Of a stretch of DNA of 64,000 bases, positions 34,534-46,544 are shown in pieces (position 1 is the first letter of the stretch; every line of letters starts with the position of its first letter). Location: assembly GCA_003116875.1 (NCBI GenBank), contig BCKT01000004.1:314845-378844 (forward strand), read 5' to 3'. Made by a program: the position numbers and the translations under genes. This stretch comes from Takashimella koratensis (lineage: Eukaryota; Basidiomycota; Tremellomycetes; Trichosporonales; Tetragoniomycetaceae). Under the pieces are notes generated by a model. That model was not told the DNA's origin and searched no databases. It worked only from the letters and a program-made list of their open reading frames with translations.

Positions 34534-35754
34534 GCTGATTGTAACTGGTCAGTTGGAATCAAGTAGAGGATCACACGACGAGGATGAGATAGTATCTAGA
34601 TGAAAAGATATCAGATGTGAGAGGTGCAAGAGGTGTATGAGCAAGGAAAAGAGGCGATGATGGCGATGATCTTTGACGAAGAGAGGAGATGCATTGTCTG
34701 CACGCATTGATGCTGGGCCACGGTTGAGACACGAGTAAGGGCGCTGTGTGAGTGGAGGTCAGACGACGACGGGGTCGGACGTTGGGAGTTGGTCAGAGTG
34801 GGCTGGGCGTTGGAACTGGTCCAAGGTGGGCCGTATCGAACTCTGTAGGATGTTTGGAATACGCGAGGGTGGGAGAGATCGAATAGCAGTGCGGTGTAGG
34901 AGGATACTTTAGGATGGAGGCGGTGTGAGGTCGGTATCCGTGGTCCGAGCCAGGCACGCCGCTTATCAGCCGGAGATGCCGCCCCTCGGCTCTTGTGCTG
35001 TGCTCCCTCTCTCCAGCTCTCCTGCTTTGCTGCTCCCCCCTTGGTCCCATGCATGATTCTATCCAAAGAGTGACCACCACCCCGACCTAGTCAGTACCTT
35101 GTTATCCACCCTTTGCTTGGCGCACGTTTCCCTCGTTTCGCGAATCGGGCGGACGAGAATACCGACTCTGTATTGATGGACCGAGACCACCGAGTCGATA
35201 CGAGCGCACAGGCGCGATCATGAAGATGAACTGCTATGCACTGATTCACTCGTATCCTTCATCGTTCGTTTATTCCCTCCATTACTCAATCAATCCACGG
35301 TCTACTCACCTGACCTGCTTTGACTTCCCCGCCCTCCGATTCTCTCGGGGCGATACCCCCCCCCCCCCCCCTCCCCCCGGCTTTCTCCCATTCGCCAGGC
35401 TATTCAACCTCGTCGTCGGTTTGAGCCTTGCTCAGCGGCAATATCCGCTACCCGCCGCTCGATCACTTACCATTGTACTCGAGTCGGTCAACAAGAGACA
35501 GGGTATATCATCCCGGCTTGTCTTCACACCCCCACCCCCCTCGCACCGACAAGAGCTCTACGGATTAGACAAGATCAGCTCATTCTCCATCAACACTCTG
35601 TGGTAAGTGGTCAAGTCCAGGTCGTCATCTCGTCCCTACCGTTGACACATCTCCGCTCCAGACCACTAACCTTTCCTCTCCTTCGGCCTTCGATCTACCG
35701 CCATCGCCCTCCGACCCCTCACCACACCACATAACCTCTCCCTTCCCCGCGACA
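34534..35754. other. Intergenic region with C16 homopolymer
   Basis: About 1.2 kb between the Lhs1-like gene and an F-box-like gene. It includes C16-T-C6 at 35356-35378, a tract prone to slippage. No coding region was recognised. Confidence 0.55.
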
Positions 35755-37431
35755 ATGTCCTTCTTCGTCAACCTCCGCAACAAGCGGGCGTCCCGGATAC
35801 TCCCTCCTCCTGACCAGCCCACACCTCCCGCCGCGCCTCCGTCCGACCCCTCTCCCTCTTCCCCTTCCGTGGCCGACACACCAGAAACCGGCGAGACCCT
35901 CGACGAGCTGGAAGAGCAGCTCAAGCAACTCATGAACCGCCCTCACCGCAGTATCCCCTTGTTCGACCGTGCCAAGGGGAAGCGTAAGAGCAGACAGTTG
36001 CCACCAGACTCGATCGTACCGCTTGGACCGCCCCCGCCTTACTCCACCGGACCAACTCCCAGTCGCGCCGAGAGCAGTAACCAACTCCCCAAGTCTGGAG
36101 AAAATAACGAAGACGACGACGAGGACGACGACGATACAGAATACCTCCCTTCCCACCTTCTGCGCCCACTGGTTCCCCTTCGCCCGGACCCTCGCCTCAC
36201 CCCTCGGCACCGCCAACCCGGTCGCCGGATCCCCAACGAAGTTCTCGAACTGGTTTGCGAACATCTCATCTCCGTTTCACCTACAACCCTTGCCGCGCTC
36301 AACTCGCTCGACCGATCTAGCTACTACGCGGTCATGCCGTTCCTATACCGCTCCATGGCTGTTCGGCGTGGCACGCTCCGTCTCTTCCTATGGGGTCTGC
36401 CCCTCCCTCGTCCGCGCGGCTTCGACCTGCGGCCCATTGGGAAAACGGCGGATATGGACCCCAACGCAGAGACGATCGAGAGGAAGACATACTGCATGAG
36501 TCGGATCAGAGAACTCGTCGTTACAGAGGCACCAGAGATCAAGATGTGCGAGGCGCTTGTACTTCATTTCCAGCAGACGGGGGAGAGGTTGTTCAAATCG
36601 GCTCATAGACTGGTGCTACATGCCGAGGCAGTGATCCACCTTGCCAACTACGAGATCAACATGTGGGGTTCTTACGAGGTTCGAGAAGCGCATGCGTCCG
36701 CCCATCCACTCATCGAAGCGATTCGCGAACACGCTTCGGGCGTACGCGAGATCGAAATCCGAGGGTCGATTCACGCCATTGCGCAAAAATACAACTCAAA
36801 GTCACAGCCGATCATCAATCGTATCCCACTCGTAATCAACCGGATGACCTCGGGGATCACCAAGATCGAGCGAGTTATATGGCACGAAGCGACGGTCGAG
36901 AAACTCGTTCATATCCCTGGCGCACATCATGTCGTGCACTTCACGTTACCGTATAAACAGTATCACCCGGAATGGGAGGTCACGCGGAAAGAACGAATCG
37001 AGCAGCTGTACACGGTGTTACGGCGCGAACACCCGCCTCACGCGTTGAGCAGCTGGCAGCTGATCGGATCTGGGTTGCTTCGGAAACCTCCGCCTGACCA
37101 GCGCAGGCAGGCATGGGAAGAGTCCCGTGGGATGGACCACCACGAGACTGGTATGTACCTGGGTCAACGTCCAGGCGAGACGGAGATTCAGGCTATGGCG
37201 AGGGCGAAGGTTATTGCCCAGAAGGAGAAAGATGAGAGGAACGCGATGAGAGCGATAGAGGTGGACGACGAACAAGCGGTCAAGTATGAGATCGAGTTTG
37301 GACAAGGGATAGGCGGGGCGTTGAGTAGTGCGGTCACGGCGGAGGTGGAGTGGGGAACGTCAGAGACGCCCACGGGGTGTAGATGTTGGAGAGTGGAGAA
37401 GGAGCCGTGGAGGTGGATGGTGGAATTGTAG
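35755..37431 (+). CDS. F-box-like domain protein, single exon
   Basis: A single open frame of 558 residues from ATG 35755 to TAG 37431. A Pro/Ser-rich N-terminus with a short predicted helix (TLDELEEQLKQLMNR) and an acidic run (NNEDDDEDDDDTE) precedes an F-box-like segment GRRIPNEVLELVCEHLISVS, then TLAALNSLDRSSYYAVMPFLYRSMAV (residues about 160-205). No known substrate-binding repeat follows. F-box proteins bind Skp1 in SCF ubiquitin ligases; the role here is inference from this segment only. It is one of the few intronless genes in the window. Frame and start are well supported by the compact leader upstream. Confidence 0.72.
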   Translation: MSFFVNLRNKRASRILPPPDQPTPPAAPPSDPSPSSPSVADTPETGETLDELEEQLKQLMNRPHRSIPLFDRAKGKRKSRQLPPDSIVPLGPPPPYSTGPTPSRAESSNQLPKSGENNEDDDEDDDDTEYLPSHLLRPLVPLRPDPRLTPRHRQPGRRIPNEVLELVCEHLISVSPTTLAALNSLDRSSYYAVMPFLYRSMAVRRGTLRLFLWGLPLPRPRGFDLRPIGKTADMDPNAETIERKTYCMSRIRELVVTEAPEIKMCEALVLHFQQTGERLFKSAHRLVLHAEAVIHLANYEINMWGSYEVREAHASAHPLIEAIREHASGVREIEIRGSIHAIAQKYNSKSQPIINRIPLVINRMTSGITKIERVIWHEATVEKLVHIPGAHHVVHFTLPYKQYHPEWEVTRKERIEQLYTVLRREHPPHALSSWQLIGSGLLRKPPPDQRRQAWEESRGMDHHETGMYLGQRPGETEIQAMARAKVIAQKEKDERNAMRAIEVDDEQAVKYEIEFGQGIGGALSSAVTAEVEWGTSETPTGCRCWRVEKEPWRWMVEL

Positions 37432-38212
37432 CGGGAGTCCGATGTCTAGGGGAAGCAGGGGAAGGATGTTGGTTGAACGACTGTAGTTGATAGTTTGTAG
37501 GCCTGTAGCTCGTTCTCTCTGTCCTGTCACACCACTGTATCGATCCCATGCAAGCACCCGACCGCAGCGGGATACGCATTACAAGATATACAAGATGACC
37601 AAAACCTCGCTGTGGAAAGGGGACCGAGGGTAACCCACCCTACGCCACGCCACGCTGCCACCTATACCCTATTGCCTAGTCCTTTCTCCATTCTTCCAGC
37701 CAAATCTTGACCATTCTACCCTTTAAACCCTGCACTCTCTCAATCTCCGCATCATCGTCCACTCCTTCATCCTCCATCTCTACCTCCATCTCAACTTGCA
37801 CCACCCACCGAGACATCACTTTGGTCTCGACCCCTCCGCGCTACTCAGACCAACGCCCCCAACGGGCTCTCGTCAAACTGTCGGGCTCACTCGCCGACTC
37901 TCTTTGTAAGTCGACCTTTTTGCCCGTCGCACGAATCTCGCACGTTCACGTTTACTGGTATCTCCACACCTTTGTCCCGCCTTCCCCCCCTTCTTCATCT
38001 CATCGATCATCCACCATTTTCACTCTACCTCTTCAAGCCCTTTTACTCTACCCTCCCCGTCTCTCTGTCCATTCATGATTGCCGTCGTCCCCATCAAGAA
38101 CGCCAGCTAACCTATCTACCTCAACCCACCTCACCCTCCATCCCACGTCCAACCACTCTCTCACCGGCTACACACACCTCCCAATCCCAACCCCAACGGC
38201 TCCAATCCTCAG
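37432..38212. other. Intergenic region / probable 5' leader of BAG gene
   Basis: About 780 pyrimidine-rich bases. A GTAAGT donor at about 37904 suggests a 5' UTR intron of the next gene. The first ATG after it (38075) is followed by a stop after 11 codons. No separate gene is seen. Confidence 0.4.
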
Positions 38213-39141
38213 TCACCCCGCTTCTCATCGCACGCGCCGCCACGACGTCGTTCTTAAATCCCTTCCGGCGGGCGCAGGCCGAGAATGCGTCGGGCCAGAT
38301 CACGGTCCATATCAAGTGGGGTAGGGACCGGTGAGTCTTTGCGTCGTTCATGATGGCTGGTTTTTGTCTTTCGGACCCCACTCTATTCTTTGTACCCCAT
38401 CCCCCTAACCCACTATCTGCTACTTACCTATCTATCTCCTCCACTCTCCACTTCTATTGTCTCCGTCCGTCCGATCCCTCCTAGTCCTCACCTTGTCTTT
38501 CTCTTTCCCCTTGCTAACCCTTTCCCAGGTTCAACGTCCCCATCCCACAACCATCCATCACCCCTCTGTCCCAACTACTCGCGACTCTCTCTACCCAAAC
38601 CTCTATTCCCTTGACCCAACTCAAACTTGTACACAAGGGTGCAGTTCTTAAAGATCCTTCTCTCACACTCACCTCTTACGGAATCACCGACGGTTCCACC
38701 CTCGTCCTTGTTGGGAAAGACGGTACGATTCCGAACCCACCTACCAATTCATCTACAACTTCCGTTCCCAAGCCTGCGGTAGTTAAGAAGAAAAATACTC
38801 CACCTCAAACGGATCGAGAAGACGTACTTGTCGATTGGATCAAATCACTCGTTTCCAATTTGATCGATCCACTTCAACCGGCAATCGCGACATTTACATC
38901 TCAAGCGAATCCAAGCGCGACGAATCGACCCGCACATATCCCATCGTTCGAATCGCTACAGAGGGAACACGCGAGGTTGAGTGAACTCTTGCTTAGGGGT
39001 CTGTTGGATCTCGATGGAGTAGAGGTCCCTAGTGCCTGGGTAGAGGCAAGGAAAGAGAGGAAAGAGGGAGTTCGACGCGTTCAGAATGAGTTGAATAAGA
39101 TTGACGAGGCGTGGGGGGAACGAAAGCGACTCGTTGGTTAG
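38213..39141 (+). CDS. Ubiquitin-like + BAG domain co-chaperone (5' end unresolved)
   Basis: Two supported exons: one ending at 38330, and 38529-39141 (TAG), joined across a 198-nt intron in phase. The first part reads ENASGQITVHIKWGRDR, then FNVPIPQPSITPLSQLLATL and LKLVHKGAVLKDPSLTLTSYG, a ubiquitin-like fold. It is followed by a C-terminal helical BAG region (FESLQREHARLSELLLRGLL; VRRVQNELNKIDEAWGER). BAG proteins are nucleotide-exchange factors for cytosolic Hsp70. The upstream frame stays open back to 37972 but contains no ATG, so the true start must lie in an earlier exon or use a non-AUG codon. The start coordinate given is a possible splice acceptor only. Confidence 0.7.
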
Positions 39142-39900
39142 AGAAAGAGACGATGCCCTCGGTCTAGTGGACTAAATGAATGGCAAGAGTAGATATCGAG
39201 TGTCGGTGCGCGCTTCGAAGCGTGTCACCTCGAGCCGCTCTTCCTGTACCTGGCTGGCTCTGCGCACAATCTCACCTCTTCTACAATCTTAGGATACCAT
39301 CTCTTAGTGTCGCAAATGCATTCATGCCTCATAGACGACGCAGAATGGTAGCTCATGACAGCATCTGACAGATCCACAGTGAGAGGGTCAGCTTGTGCTC
39401 ATGATGCGGTCGATCTCCAACCTCTCCAATTTCAATCGAGGAATGCCTACATGGGGTTTGGTTCTAGACGGGATATAGAGGAACATGCTAGTGACCGATC
39501 GGAATGAGAATCAACAAGCTACGATGGGAAAGTACTCTTATCATGCGAAACGGAGACGAAAATAGGGAAGCCAGAGGAACAAAACCAAAAGCCGTGATGA
39601 TGGTCTCGGTATCCGTTTTCACCGAGGACAGAAGAGCGAATGCGGTATCGGTTTAATACCTGCTCGCTCGATGTAGGGGATTAGGTAGGTGGGTGCGAAT
39701 GAGAGGGACGAGACGAGAGACGATAGGGACGTGAGAGAGAACCAAACGACGAAGAGAGGGAGAGGGATCGGAAGACGGTGGTGTACGATTCGAACAAATT
39801 ACGACCTATCAAGTCAGTGATCAGCTCCATACTTGCAGTTGAACACGGGCAACCATTGAACCAACACGCCCCCTTGCCCCTACCCCTGCCAGACGCAAAC
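39142..39900. other. Convergent 3' region, no gene seen
   Basis: About 760 bases between the stop codons of the BAG gene (+) and the arginine methyltransferase gene (-). Small open frames lack family motifs. A splice-compatible donor exactly at the methyltransferase stop means a few 3' bases could be an extra exon. Confidence 0.45.
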
Positions 39901-42034
<2,134 letters not shown>

Positions 42035-42591
42035 GGTAGGTAGGTAGGTAGGTGGGTGAGGGAGGGAGGGAAGAGGGATGTTGAGACGTGATACACAACC
42101 GGACGCAGGATTTCAGATTTCAGCAGACGGTAATTTTTTGCAGATTGATTAGATTCAGAAAGGGAATGACGTGGCGTTTGGACAAGGTGACCGGCAGTAA
42201 GTGACCCAGTGTTGGAAGTCGAACTTAGGACCTAGTAGGTAAAAGGTAATTGGATATTCCAGGACTTGCACCTGGATTACCATGGCGTGTTACTGTTACA
42301 CTAAACACCCTAACGTGTGGTTGTAGGGGTCAATATCCGGAGTATTATATTCTAACACCCAGTGGCCACTGTCCACCGGGTCACCGCCCACTTCCTCCTC
42401 ACTTGATGCATCGGATTATCAAGATGAGAGTTCACAACGCCAAGGCAAAGGCATAAAAGAGAAACGAAAATCCTGTTGTACGTTACGAAGAGCCTTTTGG
42501 TCCACCCAAGCTGGGCAAACTGTATTGTGTGGTTTCCCCTCTTCCCTCACTCTCCCCTCTCCTCTTCCCTCAGTAGCACGCCCTCAACTCC
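42035..42591. other. Intergenic region with tRNA-like element
   Basis: About 560 bases between the start of the methyltransferase gene and the end of the twinfilin gene. It contains the tRNA-like segment at 42252-42310 described separately and otherwise nothing recognised. Confidence 0.5.
42252..42310 (-). ncRNA. tRNA-like element lacking an anticodon arm (relic or Pol III element)
   Basis: On the minus strand this folds as a 7-bp acceptor stem (GGGTGTT with AATATCC, including G-U pairs), TA linker, D arm (GTGT-AACAGTA-ACAC) and T arm (CCAGG-TGCAAGT-CCTGG). The A-box TAGTGTAACAG matches the consensus and the B-box GGTGCAAGTCC has one mismatch. A TTTT run (42244-42241) lies eight bases past the end, as for Pol III termination. 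Only ten bases replace the anticodon arm and variable loop, so it cannot be a normal tRNA. Probably a truncated tRNA gene. Confidence 0.4.
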
Positions 42592-44681
42592 TCACCTCCT
42601 TCCCGCCGGTCGAGGCCTTGCAAACCCTCCACCGCCCCCACCGACCCTCGGTCCGAACGCATCGAACGCTTTCCTGATACTCTCCTTACTATCCTCCTCC
42701 TCACCCCCTGCTGCCCCCGCGCCACCACCCGAGACTGGGGTCGAAGGTCCCGTGCTGACCGGGAGCGGGATCTGAGACGCCGTGCGTACAGGCAAGGTCG
42801 TAGGTCTCGGTCGACCAAAAGCGCCCCCAAAGGTATTGGACGGCGCGGGCGCACCAAAGATTGGAGCAGGAGAAGTGGTCCCGAAACTCGATGTGGTAGG
42901 GGTAGGAAGGGATGAGGCGTGGGTCGGTCGGGTAGGGAGAGAGGACTTGAGTTGGGACTCTGTCAAATCGGACGCGTCGGATGTTTCAATCTAGAGAATG
43001 TGATTCAACAGTGTCAGCGGTCAACAGCGGCCATTGAATTTCTTGTGGACGGTGTATGTGAACACCCAGCTTACCTTGGCAACGACGTCGACGCCGGCTT
43101 TGTCCTTGGCATCTTGCTGGATACTGCGGACAGTCGTCGAGTAGACCATGCGGAACTTGACGGGGCTTCCGGAGGGACACCAGTAGACGAAAACAACTCT
43201 TCCTTTCGTCTCTGGGACAACCGCCGCCATCGGCGCAGGTTCTGCCGTCGTCGTCGGTTCCTTCAGACTGAGCTCTTTGATCTCGGACTCTGCTGCTTCT
43301 TCGCCTTTGGTGTCTTTCTTCTCCCCCTCTGCCGCGCCTTCTTTCGTCTCTCCCTCGCCCTCGCCCTCGGCGCTCTCGGTGGTATCAGTGGCTTTGGGCG
43401 TCCACGTCGTCGTCACCAACCGCGCACCACCTTCCGACGCATGAAACATGTTACGCGTGTCGACCGGCTCAGCCGCGGGCTTGGACACGGGCACAGCGGG
43501 CGGAGGAGGTGGAGGCGTAGGGTACGAGTAAAACACGTAGGCAGGTGATTTCTCAGGAAGCTTGGAAGCGAGTTGAGATGGCGTACAAGATTCAGATTTG
43601 AGTAGTTTGATCGCGTTGGTGTTTGTTGCCGAGATTTCCTGTGCGCGCAAAGTGGATGTTTAGAGAGATATCGAGATCAGCTAGTATTCTCACCGGGTTT
43701 AGGGAGTACTTACCAAAGTCACGATCCAACCATCATCGCTCCTTTTCGCGACCGTCTTCAAAGCCTCCTCTACCCCGTTCTCAAACTGCGTCTTCCCACT
43801 GAGCCCGACGACAGCCTGCCTACGCGCCGCGATTAGGTTGGCGTCTAAGGCCGCGCGCTTGGCCTCCTCCTGCTCGGCGGCCTTGATCTCAGCCAGCGCG
43901 GCCTCGGACGCGGTGAGTGGAGGCGGGGAGGCGATGTGGTTTAGGTGGGCGTTGAGTGCGGCGGGAGTCAGGTCGGACTGAGGGTGTCAGTACCCTGAAG
44001 ATAACACATGGGGCAGGGAGGACGAGGGGAGCTGGTCAAGGCAAAGGTCAAGCTGCACTCACTTGAGACGTCGCGAACCAGTCGTGTTTAAAGTTGTTTG
44101 CACCGAGCGCTTTGAGAAGACCCGCCCTAGATGAAGCCTGGAGCATCTTTGCACGGACCTAAGCATTACCAAACCGGTCATCGTCAGCTTCATGTCAAAG
44201 TGCGTGAACTAATCCCGGCATTCGCCAAGCACGGTTACTCACGCCCGCGTCGTCGGGGACAAACGTGACCATCATCCATTCGTACCTCCCACCTTCTTTG
44301 CTATCGAGGCGATAGGCAAAGCTCGCGGGTGTCTTGGGGCTTGGGAGCGTAGGAGGGAGGAGGGCGATATCGTCTTTGTATGAACCCTTGGGTTTGACCG
44401 TGGTCAAGTGCGTGAAGGCCTCTGTGTGGGGTGGGGAGGTTGTGGTAAAGGGGCTAGGTTAGCGAGAGGCCCAGGAGGAACAAGAAATTGCAGGGATGGA
44501 TCGGGGAGTACGAGTGGGGTTACGAGCAAGAGTCGACAGTAATGTGATTCGAAGGCCGAAACGGAGACTCACCGCCTTCGATGGTAAAGACCAAAGCACG
44601 AACGTCGTCCCCGCTCGCTTGGGCGGCCGAGAACGCCGAAGAGAGGGACGGGGGAACCTTGATACCCGACGGCGCGGACAT
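42592..44681 (-). CDS. Twinfilin (two ADF-homology domains), actin-monomer binding
   Basis: Six exons on the minus strand: 44681-44573, 44421-44243, 44158-44063, 43977-43714, 43638-43075 and 42990-42592 (TGA); about 536 residues, phase consistent. The first ADF-H domain spans MSAPSGIKVPPSLSSAF through EWMMVTFVPDDAG and VRAKMLQASSRAGLLKALG. The second spans TPAALNAHL through VVFVYWCPSGSPVKFRMVYS and the actin-binding SIQQDAKDKAGVDVVAKIE. The C-terminal tail is Gly/Pro-rich (FGPRVGGGGGGFARPRP). Twinfilins sequester G-actin and act on filament barbed ends. This one is longer than yeast twinfilin because of a Glu-rich insertion (EGEGEGETKEGAAEGEKK) inside domain 2. A G17 run lies just upstream of the ATG. 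Confidence 0.9.
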
Positions 44682-44892
44682 GGCGGTGGGTGGGGGGGGG
44701 GGGGGGGGATGGATGGGGGGTTGGGGTGAGAGAGAGAGTGAGAGTGAGAGTGGTGACCAGTGACGACGACGGCTGCGACCCCGGGTGGTATGGCCATTCA
44801 GGCACGGTTCTGGCCGGGAGATGGCATTTTCAGTCAAGTCTACTCATTCATTCATTGCATCTTTGCATCTTTACCCGCTCGTCTAGGCAAGG
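44682..44892. promoter_or_regulatory. Bidirectional promoter, twinfilin / IMPACT-like gene
   Basis: Only 211 bases separate the two divergent start codons. It contains a G17 run (44692-44708) and a short GAGAGT repeat at about 44729-44752. Both genes must share this space for initiation. Confidence 0.6.
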
Positions 44893-46184
44893 ATGAGCAA
44901 GAGCAAGCGTTCTGCGTCCCCACTCGACCCCTCCGCTTCCTCCCCTACACCTTCCTCCAACCCAACACTCAAACGCTCCAAACCCGACTCAACCTCCACC
45001 CCTTCTACCCCACTCTCTCTACACGCCTGGCTCCACCCTTCCCTCCCTTCTCCTCTCCTGTCCCCTTCTCGAGCTCTACACGAATCCACATCGACTTTTC
45101 TCTCCATATCCCTCTCTTTCCTCCCACCAGGCTACGTTACGACCGTCGCTTCCTTGACCAAGGAGGCAGCGCGGGTCGTTCGTCAACTCGACGTGGTAAG
45201 CCTCGTTGGCGCGGGTTTGGTCGCTAGTCGGGAAGGGGCGTTTGAGAATGGGGAAGGGAGAGCAAAAGGTGTAGGAAAGGGTAAAGAAAGAGCAAGAGAA
45301 CCGGATCATAGGATGTGGGCGGTTAGAACGGTTTGTTTAAAGCAAGGGAAGAACGGGACGGGTGGAGAGGAGGATTACCAGGTGAGTAGTTGCTTGGCTT
45401 GGTCTTGGCTTTATACATTGGGCGTGGAGAAGCGAGCTTGGTGGTTGAGTTGGATGAACTGATGGGACCGTAGCTTCTCGAGATATCCGAGGACGATGGA
45501 GAAAAGCATGGCGGTGACCACGTCCTTCGTGTCCTCAGGGAATCTCAAGCAATCGATGTCCTCACAATCTGTTGTCGATGGGTGAGTTGGTCCTAGATCT
45601 AACTACCTTGAAGCGTCTACGCGTGCTGCATAGTGCAAGGTCGAGGTGTGGATGCTTTACTGATAGACTTAGTATGGCGGTGATATGATCGGCGTAAGCG
45701 TTTATCCCAACTTCCAACTCTTTCCTCTCACACCTTCTGCCTTCCAAACACGCTAATATCAATCTCTGTTACACTACTGCACTCAATCCTCTAGCCCATC
45801 CGATTTCAGCACATCCGTTTAACTGCGCAACACTCCATCAACGATCTCGTCAAGCTCGTCAAGCTTCGAGACCTGCGTAGTGCCCTTGTAGAACTGGATA
45901 CCGATATCGCTTCTTTACGGGGTATGATCGCTGCTGGTGCTGAATCTGAATCTGCGCCAGTTTCAGGATCCACAGTGACCACAGCTTCGACCATACCGGG
46001 ACCGGGATCGACTACACCAGGGAAGAGCAAAGGTAGTGCAGCATACGACGAGATCGATGATATACCTCGACTTGAGAGACTCGTCAAGGCCAAGGAAAAG
46101 ACAAGAGGGTCGTTACAGGACCGAGCGGGATGGGCGGCATTCGATCAGTCTCGACTCAATATCGAAGCCGATGCGGCGGTATGA
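44893..46184 (+). CDS. IMPACT/Yih1-family (UPF0029) protein
   Basis: Exons 44893-45381, 45474-45581, 45673-45693 and 45795-46184 (TGA); about 335 residues, all introns phase 0. The 21-nt third exon codes for YGGDMIG. The UPF0029/IMPACT core is seen as HRMWAVRTVCLKQG, LLEISEDDGEKHGGDHVLRVL, IDVLTICCRWYGGDMIGPIRF and HIRLTAQHS, close to the RWYGG...GP.RF.HI pattern of IMPACT proteins. An N-terminal Ser/Pro-rich region is present, but there is no RWD domain, which Yih1 uses to contact Gcn1. It may therefore be a separate subfamily. A helical C-terminus (LVKLVKLRDLRSALVELDTD) follows. Function in Gcn2 control is inference and weakened by the missing RWD. Confidence 0.72.
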
Positions 46185-46544
46185 AAGGTGGTCCAGATCG
46201 TCGCAGAGCAGGGCGATTGGTGTTTCCATCGAAGCTAGTTGAACACAAGAGCTCGGTGTTCTTCCCTTGCAGAGTGACTCGCACGTCTAGGTCTCTCCTC
46301 GTCTGAACCACTCAGCTCTCTACTCATAGTTCGATCGTGTAACATCTCGTCATTTCATTGGTATCTACATCCTCTGGTCTCAAGCAACTCCTTCATCCCA
46401 CACATAGTCATCGCGACCATGGTCAACCCTTCACTTTCATGTATCCCTTCCTAATGCTCTTGACATTCAGGACTGCGTCTCGGTCTTTTCTGTACCATAT
46501 CTTTTGACGTCTATACCTGACGTCTATTCTTCTACACCTAACAC
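46185..46544. other. Convergent 3' region
   Basis: About 360 bases between the IMPACT-like stop (+) and the UDP-glycosyltransferase stop (-). No coding feature seen. Confidence 0.5.

Noticed and set aside
35356..35378. Poly-C tract as part of a mobile element
   Set aside because: No terminal repeats, target-site duplication or coding remnants around it; simple homopolymer.
42252..42310. Functional tRNA gene
   Set aside because: No anticodon arm can be formed in the ten bases between the D and T arms, and no intron-like insertion exists; kept only as a tRNA-like element.
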